Assembly (NCBI GenBank): GCA_029976905.1
Contig: JAPOLW010000300.1
Span: forward strand, 1-5,475
Direction of reading: 5' to 3'
DNA from: a bacterium
GTDB taxonomy: Bacteria > Desulfobacterota > Binatia > UBA12015
Length of the DNA stretch: 5,475 nt
Numbering within the stretch: the first letter of the stretch is position 1; each line of letters starts with the position of its first letter. The translations under genes and the position numbers were made by a program. The notes beneath the pieces were generated by a model, which did not search any database, had not been told where the DNA came from, and saw only the letters and a program-made list of their open reading frames with translations. Positions 1 to 4,005 of this stretch are shown here, piece after piece.

Positions 1-57
1 ACCGGGTCGGCAGCAAGCCCGCCTGCACCGGCCCACCCCGCGCCCGCGCGATTGCTC

Positions 58-85
58 TTGACCCGGCCCCTCGATGCAATAGATT
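58..85 (+). promoter_or_regulatory. Putative sigma-70-type promoter of the perR operon
   Basis: A -35-like TTGACC (58-63) and a -10-like TAGATT (80-85) are separated by 16 bases, just upstream of the first gene of the operon. Four of six positions match in the -10 and five of six in the -35. A start about 7 bases after the -10 would give a leader of only about 9-10 bases before the ATG at 101, so the transcript would be nearly leaderless with only a weak GGGA as ribosome binding site. Seen by eye only; no transcript evidence. Confidence 0.5.
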
Positions 86-89
86 TGCA
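75..89. promoter_or_regulatory. Putative PerR/Fur-family operator over the -10 box
   Basis: The sequence TGCAA-tagat-TTGCA is a perfect 5-5-5 inverted repeat centred on base 82. TGCAAT also occurs as a direct repeat 11 bases apart (75-80 and 86-91). Fur-family repressors bind dyad sites of about 15-19 bp, and TGCAA-N5-TTGCA resembles the operator reported for actinobacterial Nur and TGCAA-containing sites of Fur/Mur regulators. It lies directly on the -10 element upstream of a Fur-family gene, so negative autoregulation of the operon is the natural reading. The palindrome is seen; the identity of the binder is inferred. Confidence 0.55.
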
Positions 90-100
90 ATCGGGACACG

Positions 101-574
101 ATGGCAGCCAAGACGACATCCGCGATTCGCGTCCTCGAGGACGCTTGCCGTGCGGGGGGACTGCCGGTGACGACCCAACGCCGGGAGATCTACGACGTGC
201 TCGTCCACCGCACCGATCACCCCACCGCCGACCAGATCTGGGACGCGGCCCGGCAACGTCTCCCAGAGCTCTCGCGGACGACGGTCTACCGTGTCCTCGA
301 CACCTTCGTGAAGCTCGGCGTGGCGACACGAACACCAAACGTGGGCGCCGCGGTTCGATTCGACCCCCGCACCGAACGGCACCATCATGCGATGTGCCGG
401 GAGTGCGAATGCGTCATCGACGTCGAATCGCCAAACCTCGATCGCATCCGGCTGCCTGACGGCGCCTTGATCGGCTTCGAATTCGATGACTACTCGGTCC
501 ACATCCGAGGTCTTTGCGCCGCCTGCCAGCGGCGCCGCTCTCGCCGAGAGAGTGCAACCCGAAAGGAAAGGTAA
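101..574 (+). CDS. perR: PerR-type peroxide-sensing Fur-family repressor
   Basis: 157-residue cytoplasmic metalloregulator. Residues ~10-85 form the winged-helix DNA-binding domain (recognition segment SRTTVYRVLDTF, 58-69), and ~86-143 the dimerisation/metal domain. Compared with Bacillus subtilis PerR, every ligand is present with a constant +3 offset: H40, D88, H94, H96 and D107 for the regulatory metal, and C99-x2-C102 plus C139-x2-C142 for the structural zinc. An Asp (D107) at the position that is Asp in PerR and Glu in typical Fur favours peroxide sensing by metal-catalysed oxidation of the site histidines. The rubrerythrin gene immediately downstream fits this. Oddities are a third cysteine in CRECEC (C104) and a strongly basic tail after residue 143. 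The ATG at 101 is chosen because it gives the normal family N-terminus and follows the promoter. Its TAA overlaps the next ATG by one base, suggesting translational coupling. A Fur, Zur or Nur role is less likely. Confidence 0.9.
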   Translation: MAAKTTSAIRVLEDACRAGGLPVTTQRREIYDVLVHRTDHPTADQIWDAARQRLPELSRTTVYRVLDTFVKLGVATRTPNVGAAVRFDPRTERHHHAMCRECECVIDVESPNLDRIRLPDGALIGFEFDDYSVHIRGLCAACQRRRSRRESATRKER

Positions 575-993
575 TGGCACAACTGAAGGGATCCAAGACG
601 GAAGACAACCTCAAAGCGGCGTTCGCCGGTGAGTCACAAGCGAATCGTCGTTACCTCTACTTCGCGAAGATCGCGGACGTCGAAGGGCATCCGGAGATCG
701 CGGGCAACTTCCGCGACACCGCCGAGGGTGAGACCGGACACGCCCATGGTCACCTCGACTACCTGAAGAATTGCGGCGATCCGGCCACCGGTCTCGCCTT
801 CGGAGACACCGAGAGCAACCTGAAGGCCGCGGTTGCGGGCGAGACCCATGAGTACACCGACATGTATCCGGGCATGGCCAAGACCGCCCGCGAAGAGGGT
901 TTCGACGAAGTCGCCGACTGGTTCGAGACGCTGGCCAAGGCGGAGAAGGCACACGCCGGCCGCTTCCAGAAGCTGCTCGACGACGTCGCCTGA
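574..993 (+). CDS. rbr: Rubrerythrin (diiron peroxidase) lacking the rubredoxin domain
   Basis: 139-residue cytoplasmic ferritin-like four-helix protein. Rubrerythrins reduce hydrogen peroxide to water at a non-haem diiron site. All seven diiron ligands are visible with rubrerythrin spacing: E20, E53, H56 (EGETGH), E90, E93 (GETHEY), E124 and H127 (EKAH). Classical Desulfovibrio rubrerythrin is about 190 residues and ends in a rubredoxin domain with two CxxC pairs. This protein stops right after the fourth helix, and its only cysteine is C67, so it cannot carry an FeS4 centre and needs an external electron donor. The next gene is the obvious candidate. The start at 574 is supported by AAAGGAAAGG just upstream and by the family start (MAQLKGSKTEDNLKAAFAGE); the frame stays open further upstream, to an ATG at 514, but that part only shadows perR. 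Presumably repressed by PerR at the shared promoter. Confidence 0.93.
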   Translation: MAQLKGSKTEDNLKAAFAGESQANRRYLYFAKIADVEGHPEIAGNFRDTAEGETGHAHGHLDYLKNCGDPATGLAFGDTESNLKAAVAGETHEYTDMYPGMAKTAREEGFDEVADWFETLAKAEKAHAGRFQKLLDDVA

Positions 994-1005
994 GCGCACG
1001 AGGGT

Positions 1006-1029
1006 CGGGGGCCGCCGGAGCGGCCCCCG
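1006..1029 (+). promoter_or_regulatory. Strong GC hairpin between rbr and the iron-sulfur gene
   Basis: Bases 1006-1015 (CGGGGGCCGC) pair perfectly with 1020-1029 (GCGGCCCCCG) across a CGGA tetraloop, giving a 10-bp nearly all-GC stem 12 bases after the rbr stop. No T-run follows, so it is not a textbook intrinsic terminator. Plausible roles are stabilising the 3' end of a perR-rbr transcript, partial attenuation, or an RNase processing boundary that keeps rubrerythrin more abundant than the downstream proteins. The structure is seen; the role is inferred. Confidence 0.6.
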
Positions 1030-1033
1030 GTGC

Positions 1034-1048
1034 CTCCCGTCCCGGGAG
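1034..1048 (+). promoter_or_regulatory. Hairpin covering the ribosome binding site of the iron-sulfur gene
   Basis: CTCCCG (1034-1039) pairs with CGGGAG (1043-1048) around a TCC loop. The 3' arm contains GGGAG (1044-1048), the only good Shine-Dalgarno sequence, 8 bases before the ATG at 1057. When folded, the site would be blocked, which should lower translation of the iron-sulfur gene relative to rbr. It sits 4 bases from the larger hairpin and could stack on it. The GGGAG also decides the start at 1057 over the in-frame GTG at 1030, which has no such site. Confidence 0.45.
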
Positions 1049-1056
1049 CCAAGACC

Positions 1057-2385
1057 ATGAGTTCCGATAAGCCCGCCTCCTACCAGCCCACCGACGGCCT
1101 CACCTACGACCCGGCCGAACCCAAGTATTGGGATCGGAAGGCGCTCGACAAGGAGATCAACCGGGCCTTCGAGATCTGCCACGGCTGTCGCATGTGCTTC
1201 AAATATTGCGACGCCTTCCCCAACCTCTTCGACATCATCGACGAAGGACACGGCGGCGATGTCGCGGCCGTCACGGAGGCAGAGACCGCAACGGTCATGG
1301 ATCAGTGCTTCCAGTGCAAACTCTGCGAAGTGCAATGCCCGTACACGCCGCGCGATCAGCACGAGTTCCAACTCGACTTCCCCGCCCTCGTCCACCGCTG
1401 GTCCGCCCAACAAGCAGAGAAGGAAAGGCCGCGCATCCGCGACCGCGTCCTGGCGAATCCCGACCGAACGGGTCGAGCGGCGCGCGCCAGTCTGGGCGCG
1501 GCCAATGTCGCGAACCGGATGAAGCTCCCGCGATGGGCGCTCGAAAAGACGGTCGGAATCCACCGCGAGAAACTTCTTCCCGACTTCGCCTCGGAGACGT
1601 TCGAAGCCTGGGCCCGCAAAGAAAATCGTCTCTCCCCCGAGCCCGGTGGCGAGGTCGTCCTCTTCCAGACCTGCTACGTCCAGAACAACGAGCCTTCGAT
1701 CGGCCGGGACGTGCTCGAGGTCCTCGACCGAAACGGAGTCGACGTGCGCTGTGTCGCCGGGCTCCAATGTTGCGGAATGCCGGCGTGGGAGCAGGGGCGC
1801 CTGGACTGGGTCCGGCGACAAGCGACGGCCAACCTCGAACTCCTTCTTCCCTTCGTCGAGAAGGGCGCGAAGGTGCTCGCGATCAACCCGACCTGCTCGA
1901 TGATGCTACGCCGCGAGCAGCCTCGACTGGTCGAATCCACGCAACGGGAAGCGGCCGAGCGCGTCGCCGCCGCCGTGATGGACCCGAGCGAGTTCCTGTG
2001 GTCGATCCAGAAAGAGGAGCGCTTCTCTACCGACTTCAAGTCGAGCCCCGCTGGCACCATCGCCTACCACGCTCCGTGTCATCTGCGTGCCCAGGGGGTC
2101 GGCTTCAAGGGCCGGGATCTGCTCAAGAAGCTGCCCGATGTGACGGTCACCACCACGATGGAGTGCTGCGGACACGACGGCACCTTCGCGATGAAGGTCG
2201 AAGGGTTCGAGCCGTCGGCGCGCATCGGCCGCAAGGCATTCGATGGCCTCGCCACGGCGGAGGCGAAATTGTGGTCCACCGACTGCCCGCTGGCCGCACT
2301 CCAGTTCGAGCAGCATGCCGGCCAGCGACCGCTGCACCCACTCACCATCCTCGCGCGCGCCTACCGCGGGGACCCCTTCGACTGA
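1057..2385 (+). CDS. Ferredoxin/CCG-domain iron-sulfur oxidoreductase (GlpC/HdrD-like)
   Basis: 442-residue soluble protein with no signal peptide or membrane segment. The N-terminal ferredoxin domain has two CxxCxxCxxxC motifs: C41/C44/C47/C51 and C84/C87/C90/C94 followed by Pro, each expected to bind a [4Fe-4S] cluster. After a linker rich in charged residues (~100-200) come two cysteine-rich CCG domains: C206, C238-C239-G, C280; and C341, C370-C371-G, C410. This order matches the family of GlpC, HdrD/HdrB and related subunits, which pass electrons between clusters and a disulfide or another redox partner. No flavin domain is present, so a separate reductant is needed. Each CCG domain lacks the last cysteine of the usual CxxC (CSMM at 280-283, CPLA at 410-413), so its clusters may differ from the HdrB type. 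Position between rbr and DUF3501 suggests it reduces the rubredoxin-less rubrerythrin; this is inference. The start at 1057 has GGGAG 8 bases upstream. Confidence 0.88.
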   Translation: MSSDKPASYQPTDGLTYDPAEPKYWDRKALDKEINRAFEICHGCRMCFKYCDAFPNLFDIIDEGHGGDVAAVTEAETATVMDQCFQCKLCEVQCPYTPRDQHEFQLDFPALVHRWSAQQAEKERPRIRDRVLANPDRTGRAARASLGAANVANRMKLPRWALEKTVGIHREKLLPDFASETFEAWARKENRLSPEPGGEVVLFQTCYVQNNEPSIGRDVLEVLDRNGVDVRCVAGLQCCGMPAWEQGRLDWVRRQATANLELLLPFVEKGAKVLAINPTCSMMLRREQPRLVESTQREAAERVAAAVMDPSEFLWSIQKEERFSTDFKSSPAGTIAYHAPCHLRAQGVGFKGRDLLKKLPDVTVTTTMECCGHDGTFAMKVEGFEPSARIGRKAFDGLATAEAKLWSTDCPLAALQFEQHAGQRPLHPLTILARAYRGDPFD

Positions 2386-2392
2386 GGATGCC

Positions 2393-2965
2393 ATGCAGCC
2401 CGTAAGACGAGACGAGATCATCGACTACCAGACCTACGAGGATCAGAGACCGGACTTCCGGCGCGAGGTACTCGCGATCAAAGCGGCCCGGCGTGTGCAC
2501 GTCGGCGACGCATTCACCTTTCTCTTCGAGAACCCACTGACCGTGCGATACCAAATTCAGGAGATGATGCGGGCCGAGCGCATCGTGCGGGAGTCGGACA
2601 TCGCGCACGAAATCGACACATACAATGAACTCCTGGGGCAGCCCGGGGACCTGGGGTGCACGCTTCTCATCGAGCTCGACGATGCCCCGACGCGGCAGGA
2701 GAAGCTCTCCCAATGGCTCGGGCTCCCCGAGACCATCTATGCCGAATTGGAAGACGGAACGCGCATTCCCGCGTGCCCCGACGACCGGCAGCATGACGGA
2801 CGACGACTCTCCTCGGTGCAATATCTTCGCTTTCCCGTCGAGGGCCGGACACCCGTCGCAATCGGCATCGACTTCCCCGCGGCGCAGGCGCGCACCGAAC
2901 TCTCCCCCGAGCAGAGAGCCGCTCTCGCCGAGGATCTCGCCGACGACGGCGCCCGGTACGCCTGA
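2393..2965 (+). CDS. DUF3501 family protein
   Basis: 190-residue cytoplasmic protein that I recognise as DUF3501, a family of about this length with no assigned function. Recognisable stretches are IIDYQTYEDQRPDFRREV (9-26), AARRVHVGDAFTFLFEN (31-47), VRYQIQEMMRAERIV (51-65), HEIDTYNELL (72-81) and the C-terminal LSSVQYLRF with RTPVAIGIDFP. The middle is dense in conserved-looking Glu and His (E46, E57, E62, H72, E73, E79). Only one or two cysteines are present and no known cluster motif, so it is not itself an obvious electron carrier. It begins 7 bases after the iron-sulfur gene stop with GAGG (2384-2387) 5 bases before the ATG, so the two are almost certainly co-translated. From memory, DUF3501 genes commonly sit beside this type of iron-sulfur gene and rubrerythrin, which points to an accessory role in the same redox unit. 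The start at 2393 gives the expected N-terminus; the reading frame upstream of it only shadows the previous gene. Confidence 0.87.
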   Translation: MQPVRRDEIIDYQTYEDQRPDFRREVLAIKAARRVHVGDAFTFLFENPLTVRYQIQEMMRAERIVRESDIAHEIDTYNELLGQPGDLGCTLLIELDDAPTRQEKLSQWLGLPETIYAELEDGTRIPACPDDRQHDGRRLSSVQYLRFPVEGRTPVAIGIDFPAAQARTELSPEQRAALAEDLADDGARYA

Positions 2966-3045
2966 AGCCCGAACCATCCCCGCAGATCCACCCGGGGGCG
3001 TCCGGGCGCCCGACGCGCTTGCGGGCCTGCGCCGTCCCGGTCGCT

Positions 3046-3066
3046 GGCCGGGAGCGCCCCCCGGCC
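3046..3066. terminator. Possible bidirectional hairpin in the convergent spacer
   Basis: GGCCGGG (3046-3052) pairs with CCCGGCC (3060-3066) across a 7-base loop, 80 bases after the DUF3501 stop and 17 bases beyond the minus-strand acyltransferase stop. The site suits transcription ending from both sides, but neither strand has a T-run after the stem, so intrinsic termination is uncertain. A 10-bp palindrome, CGGGCGCCCG (3003-3012), lies in the same 117-base spacer. I see nothing coding in this spacer. Confidence 0.35.
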
Positions 3067-3082
3067 TCTCCCGGAGCCGCCC

Positions 3083-3808
3083 TCAATCACCGACGGTCGG
3101 AAAAAGGCGCGCGCGCAGCCAACCGCCGAACGTATTTCCGCAGAGCGTGTAGAAGCTCAAGTAGGCATTCTTGCGATCGGCTTCCGTTGCCGAGTGCTGG
3201 AAGAGGGACGCGCGCGTCACCACCCGCTCCTCGTCGCCCAGTGGCCGCATCACACGGGCTGGGTTGCCCGCAGCGATCGAATCGGCGGGAAGATCCGAGA
3301 CCACGACGGAACCCGCGCCGACGATCGTATTCTCCCCGATGTGAACGCCCTTGCAGACGATCGCCCCGTCTCCGATCCAGACGTTGCGCTCGAGAACGAT
3401 CGGGGCGCAACGGCCCGGTGCCCGCGTGCGATCGTGGACATCATGCCAATCCGCGTCGGTCAGGTAGACGCCGGAGGCGAGCATGCAATCGTCGCGGAGT
3501 TCGACCCGCCTTGCCGCGGAAATCCGCACCCCGGGGGAGATCAGACAATGGTCTCCGATCACCAGCTCGCCGGTTCCTTCGCTCGTGGAGAAGGTACACA
3601 ACTCGACGGGCCGGCCCCAGGCGCCGACGACGTGCACGAAGCGACCCAACCGGATCCCGGGTCCGGCGATGCGGACGTACCAGGGCTTCTTGAAGTCCCA
3701 CCCCTCCCCGACCGCATCAAACTGCGGAACCAGGAAATGACGGGCGTAGAAGCGGCGCAGGGCCAGGCCTGCCCGCATCAGCCAATACGGTCGGTGGTCG
3801 CGTCTCAC
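3083..3808 (-). CDS. Left-handed beta-helix (hexapeptide-repeat) acyltransferase
   Basis: 241 residues from the GTG at 3808. A short basic/aromatic N-terminus (RRDHRPYWLMRAGLALRRFY) precedes hexapeptide repeats from about residue 50 to 190: LVIGDHCLISPGVRIS (82-97), VELRDDCMLASGVYLT (102-117), and IVLERNVWIGDGAIVCKGV then IGENTIVGAGSVVVSDLP (137-174), closed by AAGNPARVM (179-187). This is the trimeric acyltransferase fold that moves acetyl or other acyl groups from CoA or ACP to sugars or similar acceptors. TDADWHD (117-123) places His122 where related enzymes have their catalytic histidine. A tail of about 50 residues follows the helix. No signal peptide is seen; the acceptor is unknown, and surface polysaccharide or lipid modification is only a guess. 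GTG at 3808 is preferred over ATG at 3778 because DHRPYW looks like part of the conserved family start, though neither has a good ribosome binding site. The frame stays open far upstream, but that part only shadows the peptidase gene. Confidence 0.82.
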   Translation of the reverse strand: MRRDHRPYWLMRAGLALRRFYARHFLVPQFDAVGEGWDFKKPWYVRIAGPGIRLGRFVHVVGAWGRPVELCTFSTSEGTGELVIGDHCLISPGVRISAARRVELRDDCMLASGVYLTDADWHDVHDRTRAPGRCAPIVLERNVWIGDGAIVCKGVHIGENTIVGAGSVVVSDLPADSIAAGNPARVMRPLGDEERVVTRASLFQHSATEADRKNAYLSFYTLCGNTFGGWLRARLFPTVGD

Positions 3809-3867
3809 GAGTCGTCCGGGAAGGACCTTGGAATCAAGGATCCGACCAAAATCTGGCAAGCCGTGCG

Positions 3868-3886
3868 GTCGGGGACAAGCCCCGAC
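3868..3886. terminator. Small hairpin downstream of the peptidase gene
   Basis: GTCGGGG (3868-3874) pairs with CCCCGAC (3880-3886) around ACAAG. On the minus strand it lies about 120 bases after the peptidase stop and about 60 before the acyltransferase start. The nearest T-run (TTTT) is about 14 bases past the stem, so it is a poor intrinsic terminator. It may instead be part of the repeat-rich spacer. Confidence 0.25.
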
Positions 3887-3920
3887 GGACCGGGTCGGAC
3901 CGGGTCGGAGCGGGTCGGAG
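3887..3920. repeat. 10-bp tandem repeat (CGGGTCGGAC/G units)
   Basis: Three consecutive decamers, CGGGTCGGAC (3891-3900), CGGGTCGGAG (3901-3910) and CGGGTCGGAG (3911-3920), preceded by a partial unit GGAC (3887-3890). The units contain overlapping inverted repeats (GACC-G-GGTC and GGTC-G-GACC), so either strand could fold. They lie in the spacer between the two minus-strand genes, outside the likely coding region of both. Confidence 0.8.
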
Positions 3921-3932
3921 CGCCCAGCGCCA

Positions 3933-3995
3933 GGCGGCACCGGGAGGTCGATCCAGCGGCGCGGAAAGGGAGACCCGGCGGCACCGGGAGGTCGA
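3933..3995. repeat. Exact 19-bp direct repeat, 44 bases apart
   Basis: The 19-mer GGCGGCACCGGGAGGTCGA occurs at 3933-3951 and again at 3977-3995, identical over its whole length and mismatched on both sides. The second copy ends 10 bases from the peptidase stop at 4006. Together with the decamer array it makes this 197-base spacer mostly repetitive. It is too short and too few in copies to be a CRISPR; a minisatellite or a small duplication is more likely. Confidence 0.8.
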
Positions 3996-4005
3996 CCGGG
4001 CAGCG

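Noticed and set aside
1030..1056. GTG at 1030 as the start of the iron-sulfur gene
   Set aside because: It directly follows a strong stem and has no ribosome binding site, whereas ATG 1057 has GGGAG at 8 bases and gives a family-like N-terminus.
634..1821. Long minus-strand open frame (395 codons) opposite rbr and the iron-sulfur gene
   Set aside because: It is antisense to two genes with complete, recognisable motifs, and its translation is a low-complexity mix with no family pattern. It is an effect of high GC.
1128..2405. Long plus-strand frame shifted relative to the iron-sulfur gene
   Set aside because: The translation is dominated by Arg, Pro and Gly, typical of a shifted GC-rich frame, while the overlapping frame carries all cluster motifs.
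3933..3995. CRISPR-like direct repeat
   Set aside because: There are only two copies of a 19-mer, no further units and no cas genes.
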